DNA of 64,000 nt from NCBI GenBank assembly GCA_001792895.1, contig MARA01000013.1, forward strand, positions 1,168,547-1,232,546. Reading direction: 5' to 3'. Source of the DNA: Lentinus brumalis. Its lineage: Eukaryota > Basidiomycota > Agaricomycetes > Polyporales > Polyporaceae. The translations under genes and the position numbers were made by a program. This document shows positions 45,473-57,652 of the stretch, piece by piece. Position 1 is the stretch's first letter, and each line of letters starts with the position of its first letter. Under the pieces are notes generated by a model that was not told where the DNA came from, did not search any database, and was given only the letters and a program-made list of their open reading frames with translations.

Positions 45473-46076
45473 ATCAAGAACGGTGTGGGAAATAGGAGCC
45501 TCTCACTGTAGGGCATGGTCTGTACCGGCACTTTATATAGTTGTATTCTCATATGCGTTCATGCACTATGTGATCGAACTTTGGACTTGGCGGACACGGA
45601 GCGAATCTCCTGCACAATATTAAGGTACTAAGTAGGTGTAAGTAGTCCACTCTAGGTGTTTTGCTCAACACTACTTCATCTATATCCTGGAACACCAGCA
45701 TGGCTCTACTAGATAACTAGATAGCGAAACCAAGTTCCGAAGCCTGAAGACTTCCTCTGCAAGTACTTCTGAGCGGGTGAAGAACCACAGGACCGTCGCT
45801 ACTCTGTATCTAGTAATATAGGTTAATGTCATCCATGTTCCAGGATCTGATCACTCATGTAATAAGAGGATTGTCGACTTGGGTATATTGGTCCCTGTGC
45901 AATAAAACCTACTATTACTCTGTTCTTTCGAGGACGGGAGCCGAAGATGCAGCAAGCGGTGCACGTGTCATGCCCACGGCCGCATTGTTCATTCCTTCAA
46001 AGTGCAAGGTTGGTTCTTGTCTACTACCACCATCTCCTCAGCTCACTGTCGTGCAAATTCTACACCTACCGCTGTC
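45473..46076. other. intergenic
   Basis: AT-richer spacer between two plus-strand genes. No gene, tRNA or clear repeat seen. Confidence 0.5.
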
Positions 46077-46906
46077 ATGGCTTCAATCAAGAAGGAAGAT
46101 CAAATACGGGCACTGGAGGCACGACAGTTACACAACTTAGTTGCTCAGAAGGCAGAGGACTTGCACAGGGAACAGGGTGCGATACGCCAAGGAGGGCTTG
46201 CGACAACGGCGGTGGAGGTCACGCATGCGGGGCAGGGTAACAGCAAGTTTCGAGAAGGAGCAGATGAGGTATGTCGTGCAGGCTACATAACACGAATCTG
46301 ACATGGCAAGCCATAATCCAATGACACAGATTTCCAATGATATGGGTCTTCAACAGCAAGTGCCCATCGCAGGAGCTGTAGCGGTGAAGGAGGAGGAGGG
46401 CAGTGCGGTAAGTGGTTACTTGATATTGACAGCCGTGGAGAACACATTTCATGTGGCTAACCAATCATTTGCTCATCAAGCAGATTGCCGCCCAAATGGA
46501 TCTCGCTCTCCCCCAACCCACAGTAGCGGGAACGTACCCTTTCCTGGACGAGCCGCGGATATTCTATCTCCGGTTGCCGAAGAAACTGGATGTAGACCGG
46601 CTGCCAGGGAACTATAAGGACACCTTGAGCAAGATCCGCGGCACCGACTGCAAATGGTGCAGTGATAGGGGGAGGGACTGCGTGCAAGCATCTTCGTTCA
46701 AGGCGACCTGGAAGTGTGCGGCTTGTTACCGGGCGAACAGGTCGGGTTGCACCTGGCAAGTCCGTGAGTCCGCTAATTTTTCAGCATATGCTATTTGTTA
46801 CTGAGGAATGTTGGCTGCAGTTAGCAAAGAGCGCGGCCTGGGTACCCAGCCCCCTTGCACATCGCGCATCTCCCGCCAATTCATTGGCCCCAATGTGCGA
46901 GGCTGA
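46077..46906 (+). CDS. Zn2Cys6-like small protein
   Basis: Four exons. ATG 46077 (MASIKKEDQIRALEARQLHN) runs to donor GTATGT about 46270. A short second exon, ISNDMGLQQQVPIAG, is followed by IAAQMDLALPQPTVAG through the Cys-rich block, with a last exon ending at 46906. The block CKWCSDRGRDC...CAACYRANRSGC has the spacing C-x2-C-x6-C-x11-C-x2-C-x7-C, which fits the fungal Zn(II)2Cys6 DNA-binding pattern. It lacks the usual basic residues between the second and third Cys and lies at the C-terminus instead of the N-terminus. A protein at 59334-60600 has the same block. DNA binding is an inference; it may be a variant zinc module specific to basidiomycetes. Confidence 0.6.
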
Positions 46907-47332
46907 ACAGTCGGGCCAACATAACCTGCATTTGTATGCCTGTTAGTAAACTTGTATGCCTGTTAGTAACAACTTGTATGTGGTCTAATAACTTGGGATG
47001 AAGTCAGTAAATATGCGGTAAGCCATACGACCGACATTTGTCTCGATGTGGAAGCCCTAACCCTATGGCAGCGTCTACAGAGTAAGTATGTTTGTTACCC
47101 AGGATGATGTAATCATAAGAAGAAGTATTGACGAAGGTAATCGGAGAGGCAAATTATTTCCCACGGGGATCGTTTCCCGTGACGGCGTCTATTGGCGTAT
47201 CTCGAACATAAAGGACGATTTTTTCGTTCCTCATCAATCGTAATTGCTCAGACTCCTTGCGGAGCAACGCGAGATTGAGCCTGCGGGCACAGTGAGTTGG
47301 ACGAATGCGTGAGAATATGGAACTGAACGTAC
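46907..47332. other. boundary region after the KDZ N-terminal fragment
   Basis: Contains a duplicated TTGTATGCCTGTTAGTAA motif (about 46931-46970). On the minus strand, a 52-nt intron-like segment (about 47332-47281) is followed by a 41-codon frame ending near 47160. The right limit of the inserted block is expected here. Confidence 0.4.
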
Positions 47333-49905
47333 TGAGCTACACGGATGTCGAGGCCGAGCACGATGAACGCGCTAGGACCCGCATCGAGCCTTGCCGCTTG
47401 GTCGTTGACCAAGGCAGAGTTTTCCTCTGTAAGGAGGCGGAGACGTACGTCTGCCCGAGTGATATCTGAAGGAGTGATGAGCGAGTGGCAACCACAGTAG
47501 TTCAGCAAAGACATACTGCGCGTCGGGATGTTAAACGGGCTGGGACAATTCCGACGGTCTGCCTCCCATGCGAGCACCATTTCTTCCCATTTACTGACCT
47601 CGTCGGGGCGTTCTCTCCGGAGCTTGGAATCGAAGGCTTTGAATTCCTTCGTATGCACGGCAGCCTCTGGGATCGCTTCGACCATTAGCTTTAGCAGCTG
47701 GTCTCCTACGCAAGAGTGCGCATCAGTCATGGGCCTAGAGTTCAGGCCAGATTACTTACCGAGCTTCACCGTCTTGCGCCAATTGTTGAAGCCACATAGG
47801 TCGTCCAAGGTCTCCTTCTGCGACCCGGGTCCCATCTCCTTCAGACTCGGTGCTGCAGGATTCAGGACCGACCAAAGCCGTTCGACATGTTCGCCATCGA
47901 ACCTAGCAGCGTGAGGCACGTAGTTCGGCGAGTACACCGCTTGGCATTCTGGCTTGTGGGCGCTGACATGGAACTTGGGCACGACGAATGCCCACGCATC
48001 GGCCGGCAGATCGAGCTTAATATGGTTGGGAAACTCGTCAGCGCGCACGAAGAAGCCTTTGCCGTGCTCGCAGCCTACGTCGTAAGAGTTCATGATCCTG
48101 TGCACCCCCTTGCCCTTGACCGACGACGCAAGGACATAGTCGATATTGGCCCAACTGCGTAGGACGTCCGTCAGCTGGGAGACCTACACACGAAGTGAGA
48201 GCGGAGGAACGTACCGTTCACCTTTCTGCATTTCTCCCATCCCCTGTCCCATGAACAACTCGTGGCGACAGCTCACCGAGATCACCCCGGTCGAGCGAAG
48301 ACCCTTCGCGTTTCGGGTCAGAGCGTTCAGGAGCGCGGCGAATCCAGAGCAAGTGCGGATCTATTCCATTGTTAATGAATGAAGGGACTTGTACTCGGAC
48401 GACAGAACTTACATCCTCTTGCGTTGCGAACTGGATGATGTACTCGTTATACGGTATGTCATCCACACAATACGCTAATCCGGGCCCAAGCCAGGGATCT
48501 TCGTGGCTGCCTGAACGAAGGCGATTTTTGAGGCGGAAGTTCGCGTCTTGAGATATCATCAATTGATACAGCCACCTGATGGCGAACGATCAAAGCGTGA
48601 ACCATGGAGATCGGAATGGTGTACTTACGCATCCTCTATCGGGGCATCCTCCCAACCAGGAGGAAGATTCACTCCAGGTCTCGGGCAAGCACGACACTCT
48701 ACCGCGAGCCCGCCCCTGCATGTACCACCCATGCCGGTGATATCGTGACAGCGTCCCGCTCTCTTGCCTAGTAAGACGTGCCGCCATTGGCGGACCATCA
48801 ATGTCATCGCCTGTGCTCGGTCCTACAACGAATTCAGCATCAATGGCCCCTACAACAAGAGCCAGAGGCGTACTTACGGGGAGATTATCCAAGCCAGTGT
48901 TATCGGTGGCGAGCTCTAGCGACTTGTAAAAGTCGAAGATCGTAACCTTCCCTTGAAGGTTGAGGAGGTGAAACTGACGGAGAACGTCAAATGTGGCACA
49001 TGTCCTAGGCTCGAGCGCGGTCGCAGGCCACCACGACATGCGAAGGAACGCAGTGCGTCGCTCTGCACAATCGCAAGAGCAGAATCGCACGCTGACTGCG
49101 TGCAAGCCGTTCGTATGGACGATGGTGATGAGGGTGAGTCCCACGTCGCCGGGGCGGAACGTCAGGCACTGGCTGCCATCCTGATGCGCTGGCTGCACGA
49201 ATAGCCCAAGTTCGCGCAGGGAGGTCTTCTTAAAGAACGTGCCTTCCCATTCCTGGTGGCGCGAACCAAGTTAGCTCGACCACTACACATCATGATCAGC
49301 ATGCGTATCTCACCTGGATCCGGTGAAGTGGAAGTCTGGCATGGGCCTGAAGGATGCAGGTCGGACAGAGCATCTCGCCTCCCGCACACTCCAAGCACCG
49401 TAGCGTAGGAGTACCCTCGCTGCAGTGAGGGCAAGCTGACAGAGAGCGGGCGAGGCCGCGTCCCTCGAGTCGCAGGACCTCGTCAAGATACTCGTCTCGG
49501 AAAGGAACCCATGCGCGGAGCGGTTCATCCTGACGCACAGGCAAGGGTCAGTTCACGACTCAGACAGACAAATATGGAGCTCACCGAAGCGGGGTAGCGT
49601 TTAGCCCGTGGCTTAGCTACAACCGTGACACCTTCAACGCCCTCCATGAACTCCGGGGTAGGGTTGTAGAGGGTGTGCTGGCCGTCGACTAGGGGTTGCA
49701 AGGTGCCGTCCTCTGTAGAGGCCGTGCCAACGTCGGGGTGGGATGGGCCAAGGTGCTGGTCGAGGATATGCTGGCTGGTTACGTTGAGCCGGCGGCCGTC
49801 GGCGGAGAGGGAGAGAATCTGGGCGGTCGCTGCGGGGGGTTCATAGAAACCTCCCTGCTGCCGACCTTTCTTGGACTTTTTGGAAGCGCGAGAGGTGGAA
49901 GACAT
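47333..49905 (-). pseudogene. KDZ transposase, N-terminal two thirds with CxC2 zinc module
   Basis: Multi-exon minus-strand gene starting MSSTSRASKKSKKGR at 49905. It has a CxC2-type zinc module (CPHCSEG, RCLECAGGEMLCPTCILQAH, PLHRIQ), then FFKKTSLRELG, FCSCDCAERR, FLRMSWWPATALEPRT and FDFYKSLELATDN. The core follows: SQDANFRLKNR with a candidate first catalytic Asp, MNSYDVGCEHGKGF, VPKFHVSAHKPECQ, and DGEHVERLWSVLN with the candidate Glu. It continues to GLDIRVAQ and donor GTACGT at 47332. KDZ enzymes are DDE transposases of large fungal DNA transposons. The C-terminal region expected next is absent here and matches the fragment at 19453-20709. No internal stop was seen in the exons I joined, so the part itself may have been intact until it was split. 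Confidence 0.85.
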
Positions 49906-50077
49906 GCTATGCGACGCGTGTTGTGCGAGTGCAGGCGATAAGACCCGGAAGGATGAGGACGAGGGCGTAGAGGTGCGTGCTCTTATACCATGGACCCAAG
50001 AATCGCGGAGGATCCACGAGGGTTCAGACGGAATATCTCAAACCGCCGCGAGGGGCGGGTGGGGACATGGTGTGTCC

Positions 50078-50356
50078 CTACGCGTCGGGAAGATCGGGGA
50101 AGGAGGGGTCGGGTTTCGCAGCCTCCCGAAGATCTTCCAGCAATTCATCCCAGCGAGAGAAATATCTCACCGACATGCGGGTCTTGTCGTCCAACTGAGC
50201 GTCGAAGGCCGCCTTGCCCCCGGGATCCCTCTCGGAAAAGTCCTTCAAGGTTTGAAACCCTCCGTCAACCCATCGGAGAAGCCCTCCCGGACAGAACTGC
50301 GTGAACGCTTGACGCATCTCGCCAGGCTGGATAGTATGACGGGATCCATAGGACAA
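50078..50356 (-). CDS. small hypothetical protein
   Basis: 92-codon minus-strand frame with a plausible soluble composition (MRQAFTQFCPGGLLRWVDGG, SVRYFSRWDELLEDLREAA). No domain is recognised. It could be one exon of a gene extending to 50545, where a Lys-rich frame lies. Evidence is codon composition only. Confidence 0.3.
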   Translation of the reverse strand: MSYGSRHTIQPGEMRQAFTQFCPGGLLRWVDGGFQTLKDFSERDPGGKAAFDAQLDDKTRMSVRYFSRWDELLEDLREAAKPDPSFPDLPDA

Positions 50357-50359
50357 AAA

Positions 50360-50976
50360 TCATTGTGCCCCTAATTTCACTGGTTTTGCATGCTCTTCAT
50401 GAAACTTCAGCATATTTCCCGAAGTTTTGTATCTTTTATGTATTCTCCGGCACTTTTCCAACGTTTGCTCTATGTTTCTCAAGGTTTCCGCCCCTTTCAC
50501 TCGCCTTACCGCACCTGCCCCATACATTCCTCGCGTAGCACGCACAGCCTAACCACATCTGCGATTTCAGGGCTTTTCCTGTTGTTTGCGCGCTCTTGCT
50601 GCCTTTTCAGGAATTCACGCTGTCTCCGCGCCTTTCTGCAGCACTGCCACACCATCACCTCCTCCCACCTCAATTTCCTAGATTTTCAGGCGCCCTGCAT
50701 GGCTGCAGACATCAACCGCGGTTAGCGGCACGCTAGTGGGCAGTCTCCCCCGCTACCGATCTATCGGGTAACCAAGTGAGATTCCCGACGACCTCACATG
50801 TGGTCCCCCGTTAGAATCACGCCTTCGTGTGCCGCGCATGGCACAGGCAGACAGAGGTACATACGACATCAAGCACAGTCTGCGCTATCCCGCTCCTTTC
50901 CCCCGCTCACTCATCGTCAAGTTCCCCCGCTGTCGCGCTCGCCCCTCCCCCCCCTCACCGTTTTTTGTCCATCCGC
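50360..50976. other. intergenic
   Basis: No supported gene. A pyrimidine-rich stretch precedes the plus-strand start at 50977, as expected for a fungal promoter. Confidence 0.4.
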
Positions 50977-53439
50977 ATGTCTCTCCCCACACCCCGCCGC
51001 GGTCAGTGCGTTCACCCCGAGTGTCGCACCGGTCAGTTTCCTCCTTGCACCGGATGGATGGTCTTCGTGAACGGTGTCACCCGTTTTGTGAGTACCGTCC
51101 GTCTCTATACGTGTCCTCTCTTCACATGCGGTCAGACTCCTACATTCCCCCAAGAAGTGTGCGGCGCGTGCGATCACACCTGGCTGGCTCACCGTATACA
51201 GCCAGAGGAGTTTGCTCCGCCCGGCCAGGCTCCTCGTGCTGAGGCTTTGCGTCGGGGCCCGTGCGAGGAACGTCAATGCGGCGGGTTCTACTCTGTTCGT
51301 CTCTCCTCCTTTTGTCACGTCTGTTGTTGTCCGCCTCACCACCCACCCAGGCCGCCGTGATTGGTGACTGGAACCTGCGCACCCCGTGCGCGTGCGGTGC
51401 ACCGCTGTACGCACACACCACGATGGACTATGTCGCACCCGGCCCGTTACACAGGTAAACACATGTTTCCTTCTTACCCCGCCGACACCATCCGCTGATA
51501 TCCCGGCCGCATGTAGCCCGGTTCCCAACGTTCCCTCTCCTGCTTCCTTCGGCATCCACCCTGACTTCGCTTCCACCGCCGCTGCCCAATCCCCGCTTTC
51601 TGCCGCCGCCATCTCGGCCGCGCCTGCCATCGCCGCGTTCACGGGCACGCGCGCCGACAAGCCTGGCAAAACCAACGTGCGCCGTCTTGACAGTATTGTG
51701 CGAATGCATGCTGAAATCGCGCAGGAGGGCCACGTCAACACATCCCGGTTCCGCACCTCTGTCACGACTGGCGCGCCTCCAAATGCCGCCGCTTCGTCGT
51801 CCTCCAGCATCGCGCGCCCGTCGTCCGCCCTTGAAGTGCAGTCGGGCACCACTACCATCCTTGTCCACCTCATCCCGTTCAAGGTACGTCCCCCCTGGGC
51901 CCGCATCGCTGTCTATCTCACTCGCCTGTGCTTTCCCAGCATCCGCTCGGCGATGACGCCGCCGACGGCTCGTCTGCATGGCCCAAGCGTGTCCCGTTTG
52001 CGTGGAAGACCAAGGAATACGACACGCTCGTTCAACTATGTCACGACTTCAACATGGTCTTTCCCGTCGAGCTCCCCACGATCGGCCCGGCATGGGAACA
52101 ACTGTATCAACAGGTCATGGCTCATTGCCGCGAGGAAGAGTTGGTGCTGACCGGTTATCGCGACGACGTCGACCCCGAAGGGCCCAACTACATGCCTTTC
52201 GCTCTCCTCACCAGCGGTCCGGCCAAAGGTACATCGGCAGCAAGGCGTTTCGCCGTGGACACCAGTCTGAACCCCGAGACGTTCACCATCAAGAGCCTCA
52301 CCGCGAAGACGTTCTCGTCTCCGCCGTACGCGAAGAAAAGTCCGCCCACGTGGGCGAAGCTTCCGTTCATTCGTCTCGGTGAGTATTTAATCCCGCCCGA
52401 CACGCGACCGCTGTAATCATGTCTTCACAGTCCCTCGATTCGGCGACATCCACTCTCACCTAGGACGATTTGATCTCTACGCTGCCCGCCACCCTGGCCT
52501 CCGAGACTACATGGATGTGCAGTGCAAGTATGCCACGCATCCGTGCTTCCCCATGCGCGTTCTTGCTGGCCTGAACATGCCCCATTTTGTCGCCGAGTGC
52601 GGACGCGCATGTCCCGTCCCACCCGCAGCGCGGTCGCCTGAGCGTGTTCCGTCTCCCTACCCTGGTGAGGCTGAGCAACGCCTCCTTGATCAGCCTTACC
52701 CCCCGCTCGATGAGCTCGACGACGATGCGCATGCGCGCAGTCCATCCCCCTCTGACCAGGTGTCCCCTCGGTCTTTCCTCTATCAGTCGCTGCCCATGGA
52801 GACCCACGAGCACCCGGCCTTTGAATTCCCTCCGTCGGCGCTGGTGAGTCACTTCCGGTATGGCATATATTGTATACGCTAATTGAGTGTTGCTTTCCAG
52901 CGCCCCGAACCGCCCGCCCCACGCTCCGCCCGCATGAGCACAGGCGGGCGCGCTCCTCGCCAGCAGGCTTCCGCCAGTGCTTCGCGCCCCCCGTCGCGCA
53001 TCCAGGCCCTTTCCAGCTTCAACGGACAGGGTTCGAACGCTGTCGCCTCCAGCAGTACTAGCGCGCCACCCCTCAACGCTGTCGCCTCTGTCAGCGGCAG
53101 CGACCACGGGCCCCACTCCACCGCAGCTCCGTCGGGCAGCCTCAGCGCACATCACACCGGTCTCGATGCGCCTCGCACTCGCATGCCCACATGCTCCAGC
53201 ATGACAGAGGCGTCCACGTCGACGTCGTTCCCACGCTCCGGCTCCCGCCCTGTACGTCGCAATGTTCCTCTGTCGCACCATGTTTCCCATGTGCTTCGCT
53301 CACCTCAGTATGTTATTGCCTGCAGACCGTTGGGCGCGAGTCCTCCGACTCGGACTACGTGCCGTCTGACGACGAAGTCACTGTGCCCAGCGTACGCCCG
53401 CGCGACGAAGATGATGAGGTCTATTTCTATTCCAAGTGA
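50977..53439 (+). CDS. Cys-rich protein with disordered tail
   Basis: At least seven exons from ATG 50977 (MSLPTPRRGQCVHPEC) to 53439 (EDDEVYFYSK). The N-terminal third is Cys-rich (CVHPEC, VCGACDHTWLAHR, CEERQCGGFYS, TPCACGAPLYAH), probably a zinc-binding array. The middle is globular (VPFAWKTKEYDTLVQLCHDFN, YDVQ-type segments, PPTWAKLPFIRL). The last third is Ser/Pro/Ala rich and disordered, ending in acidic residues. Introns (for example about 51088-51135, donor GTGAGT and acceptor GGTCAG) keep the frame. The function is not recognised. It lies about 200 nt upstream of the HECT-like gene, same strand, so the two may be co-regulated or partners. Confidence 0.65.
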
Positions 53440-53645
53440 CCTCTGACCCGCCCCGCTCATCACCCTCATATCCCAGGCCGCGTCCCGCCCTAGTACCCGC
53501 GCCCGGCACACGAGCCCCGCCCCGCCCGTACCACCTGCTCTCCCTGACCTTGTACGTAGTGCCCGACCACCCACTGGCGCTGTTTCTAACGCGATCGCGA
53601 ACTCAGCAGCCCACACGGGTCCGAGAGACTGACGTTCCCCTCGCG

Positions 53646-55394
53646 ATGCCGTCGGAAGCTGCACTGGATGCATGGACACGGCGTATCATCAATTCCGTCC
53701 CGGTCGAGATATACCATGTCAACCGGCCCGCTATCAACGCCCCCGACGTCGAATCCGCTGCGAGGGTTCTCCTGTTCCTCATCGAGTGGCAGTTCACTCA
53801 TAACGTGCAGAGTGCTACCCGGGCTGCTCAAGACGCTTTTCGCCAGGCTCTCACAGACTCCTGCGGGCCCGCAAACACCTGCTCGTTGACGACCCATTAC
53901 ATGCTGTTGCGCAACGCACGCACGTTGGGTATTCGGGTGTACGTCTTATGTTCTACCTCCGGGTCTCTGCTGGAAGCTGATGTACCTTGCAGCGGGGCCG
54001 GTCTTGGAGCCGGTGTGCAGCGCAGTGTACTTCGCGCCGCGGTCGACATCGTCGTGCACGATCAGGCGTGTTGGCAGGAGATGGGACGGTACTACATACC
54101 GACGATACATCTCGACGGCGTCACGACGGTATCCGCCCGCATCGCCAAGATGAAAACTGCTGGCTTCCTATCCATGCTGCACCTCCTCGCCGGTCTAGGT
54201 GGACCTCATCCGATCTCGCCGTTCCTCCTCCTTCTTGCCATCGTCGGCCGCGAGCGCGCATGTCTTGTCGATGCCCCCTGTGGCGTGTCCTCGACGTTGA
54301 GCTCTACGAACGCTTTCGCCCATGGTGGGAGTACGATGGCATGTCTGCCGTCCCTGTCAGTGATCCACGCATCTTCGGCCTCCTGACGGCGGCGTCTTAC
54401 GATGTGAGTTCCTTCGTCGCACTGCATTGATGTACATAGCTCATGGCCATTCTTATCAGCCGCGCACATTGGCAGGCATCGTGCCTAGCCCAGATACTCT
54501 GACGAACATGGAGAGGTCCATGGTGTCCGCAGCGCTCTTCGGCGCACCTAACGTCAGCTCGTTCGTCGACTTCCAGGCGTTTCGCGATGGCATGTCAGTC
54601 GCCGTCCTGCCACTGGCAACTCTAGAGGGTGTAAGCTTCGTCAATGTACGTCCTCGTGCCAGTGCTCACAATGTTCGACCTCAGCTATTTGTCTGGCGCG
54701 CGCGAGACTACGTGGCGCGCCTCTGCAACCAGCGACTAGAAGATGTGGAGTGGCTTTTGTCCAAGCTCGTCTTCAGTTCGCCGCTCAACCGCAAGAAGAT
54801 AGACGAGGCCGCGGCCACCTCCGATGAGGTCTCCCAGGACTATATCGACGTCACGTTCGAGAGCGCGTTCGAGGACCGCGTGCGCTTCTACCTCGTTCAG
54901 CCAGGTCACCCGGATCACGACGAGGTCAAGGCCATGGTAGGGGCGGAGCGATTTCAACGCGAGCGAGAAGATCCAGTTCTCCGCGCACGTCTCTTCTTGC
55001 AGACGATTCACGGCTGTGACTTGGTCCCGATGGATCCTGACATCCAGTTCACGGTAGGTGTCTCATGACATCTCCCGTTGCGCGAGGACACTCAGACCCG
55101 CCGAACAGTTTGTATTCCGACACACTGGCTCCCGCGTGCCCGTGCCAGCCAACGAAGACGGACCTCAGCCCGCTCCTGTGAGTTCTACGTCATCCGGCCT
55201 CATGCGGTTGAACCTGCAACATCGCTGACATGAACTTGTTACTCAGCTCTTTTTCCGCACATGTTTCAATCGGTGCGAGGTCGACATCGACCGCGGCGTG
55301 CGCAATATATTGGATGAAGCTCATCCTTACCGACATTTCCAGGCGTGGTTTCATGGCGGCCTGTTGGAACCCAATAGTTTTAACATGGTATGAG
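53646..55394 (+). CDS. HECT-like ubiquitin ligase
   Basis: Multi-exon plus-strand gene with ATG 53646 (MPSEAALDAW). N-lobe-like features of HECT domains are GLGAGVQRSVLRAAVDIVV (compare the G-x-x-x-G-R-E-F helix), then TAGFLSMLHLLAGLG and PFLLLLAIVG with LDVELYERFRP. The last exon encodes LFFRTCFNRCEVDI, in which TCFN matches the HECT catalytic Cys motif, followed by a helix and a C-terminal FNMV. HECT enzymes accept ubiquitin on this Cys before passing it to a substrate. The sequence is divergent and the assignment rests on motif order. There is no upstream WW, C2 or ankyrin region. The preceding exon reads EQFVFRHTGSRVPVPANEDG in the frame that joins best. Followed by two RING genes. Confidence 0.6.
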
Positions 55395-55769
55395 GCGTCG
55401 GTAAGGCTCCTTCGTCGCTATGTACATACACTTCCACACCGCGCCTCGTCATGCTGTTAATATATGTATGCTACTCTCCAATGGCACGCCGCCCTCGTGT
55501 TCGTTGTAGGCACTCCATTACTCCCGGCCTATGCACGCATGCCACGCTCGCGCGATCCAGCCACTTAGCAAGTATCATCACAGGCGCAGGCTGCTACAGC
55601 CTTCATGGTCGCGCGCGGCAAGCGCCTGTCGTCGTTGCTCTTCTCCTCCTACCACCACCCTCTCTGCTTATCAGTTGCCTCTCGTCGCCTCATACGCCTC
55701 TTCTGTGGTCTAAGTCTCTGCGTCTCTCTAGCAATCGACTTCTTCTCAACCGCGTCAATCACCAACATC

Positions 55770-57265
55770 ATGAACACCACGCAGGAGGGTAAGGTTGATC
55801 AGGCAGAGGCGAGCACGCTCCCTCAGGTAACGTCTTTCAACCTCATTCGGGGTTCTGCAGGACGGAGTGGCGATTCGTTTGTATCTATCTAACCAGTGCC
55901 GGGGGGACTATGAAGACACCACAGCGCGGGCTCGCTGCCTCGGCGACTGCGTCGCTCGATCCCTCCGCCGCCCCCTCGTTAGGGGATGTGTTGTTAACCA
56001 AGGTCGCGTTCGAGGTACGTCGTGCCCTGCGTCATCTCCTTTAGATCGATTCAGCCTTCCCTCATCACACGCGCATGTTCGGCGAACAGTTGAATAAGGA
56101 CCCGGCACTGCGCCAGGCCATCAACGACTTTACTCCGTTCGATGTGCATGCGCGATGTCGCGATGAGACCGCCAGTGTCGTCGCTGCGCATTCGCGGCTG
56201 GTGGAGTCCCTCGCCGTGAGCAAGGAGATCACGCAGATGGAGCATGACAGGCTGGCCGGCGAGATTGCGCGACTGCGGGCTCAGTTGGACGACATCAATG
56301 CGCAGAACCACATCTTGCACGCAGACCTGCAGGCGGCCACCGCGGCGCGAGAGGCTTGCGAGCGCGAGTTCGCTCAGCAGGCACATGCGCATCAGCAAGA
56401 GCTCGCCGACCTGTCAGATGCGCATGAGCGTGAGCTCTCAGCCCTCATGGGTGCGCATGCCACCGAAATGGCGCAACAGCGCGCGAGCCTGGAAACCGCC
56501 GCCAAGCGCAAGCACACCGCTTCCGTCGGCCAGTTCTTCAGGGACCTGGCGAAGTCGAACAACGTCAACGCAGCCCTCAAGCAGCAACTGGCCGTTGTCC
56601 GCAATGAGTCCGCCGCGCGCATCGCCGCGCTCCAGGCGCAGGTCGACGCCGCCCAGCAGGCCGCTGTGTCGCCGCCCACGCAAACGCAGGTAAGTTGTTC
56701 TACTCTCGCGTGTGCGCGGCACCACTGACAGCAGGTACCATACCCGCGTCAGCCTCCCGAGGTACAGACCCCATCCCGGCACCTCTTATCATACACTCAC
56801 CCTCGTTGTTTCCCTCAACAGCGACCGCCTTGTGACAAACTGCAAGACATCCGGGCCGTGCTCCAGTGCACGTTCTGCGAATCTGGCCTGGTCACTTGTG
56901 TGTATGTCATACTAGTCTCCAGCGCACCGCTCGCCTGCCCTGACTTTTTTGCACGTCTCAGGTACCCCAAGTGCTGTCTCGCCGCCGTCTGCGCGCAGTG
57001 CGGTCGCAACTGGCGCGACGCGCAGCCAGCGGCAATGGTTCCCCTCGCGAGCCAGGGGCCGCAGTCTGGTCCTGGTGATACCGAGGATGTTATACCCCCG
57101 GAGCACTCCGAAACCGCCGAGATGGCGGACAACGCTGGCAACATTTCGCGGCCGACCGTGTGGACACTGGCAGAGATGTGCCGCTGCCCATTTTGTCGAG
57201 GTGATGCGCGCCCGCAAGATCCCTGCGAGGTACCCGTTCTCGTTGATATCGCGCGGATAGTGTGA
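55770..57265 (+). CDS. coiled-coil RING-finger protein 1
   Basis: Five or more exons, ATG 55770 (MNTTQEGKVDQAEAS), end 57265. The long central exon (56075-56690) is almost entirely heptad-like and predicted to form a coiled coil (AGEIARLRAQLDDINAQNH, AQQHAHQQEL-type segments). Near the C-terminus a RING-type zinc finger is split over two exons: CTFCESG, then CCLAAVCAQCGRNW, then CRCPFCRGDA. RING fingers recruit E2-ubiquitin. The layout of coiled coil plus C-terminal RING resembles the next gene, so they are probably paralogues. It lies downstream of the HECT-like gene in the same orientation. Confidence 0.7.
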
Positions 57266-57652
57266 CCCCAGCGGACGCTGTTGAGGCGGCAGGTTGCGCT
57301 GTCATATGTACCATACCGTACGATCCAGTATGTACCCTGGGCACCCTCACATTCGTTTCGAACACGCTGCGCACAATACCAACGATTCGTTCGACCCAAA
57401 TGTGCTCATGAAAGCATCGCGATCGCGTCGGTCATCACAAGTCCACGCCTAAGGAACAGATAACACATTTATAAGCACGGACTACCCTACTGTAAGTAAG
57501 TCAGGTAAGTACATCACAGCCGCAAGCTCGCCCCGCCGGGCGCCTGTGCGAACTTCGTTACAACCACATCCTCGGTGTGTACGCCCGACACCCCTCGCCT
57601 CTCATACACCCTCGGCGATCACTGTTCAAGCCTCACGTACGAAATACAGACC

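Larger units (their letters stand above)
20710..47332. other. 26.6-kb block splitting a KDZ transposase gene
   Basis: Everything between the 3' splice site before the KDZ C-terminal fragment (20709) and the 5' splice site after the N-terminal fragment (47333). The donor follows two bases of a codon and the acceptor supplies one, so the frame would be kept. At the N-terminal side a normal 52-nt intron also appears to end near 47281, followed by a short frame that stops early. The block contains a Helitron, cargo-like genes and a satellite. Its own termini and any target-site duplication were not identified. Confidence 0.5.

Noticed and set aside
47160..47332. Continuation of the KDZ N-terminal fragment past 47332
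   Set aside because: After a 52-nt intron the phase-correct frame stops within about 11 codons. The other frame (41 codons) lacks the conserved KDZ C-terminal blocks, which occur instead at 19453-20709.
50917..51906. Minus-strand 329-codon frame
   Set aside because: Antisense to the Cys-rich gene, whose introns and domain support the plus strand. Stop-poor because of GC-rich codons.
52460..53290. Minus-strand 276-codon frame
   Set aside because: Antisense shadow of the disordered tail of the same plus-strand gene.
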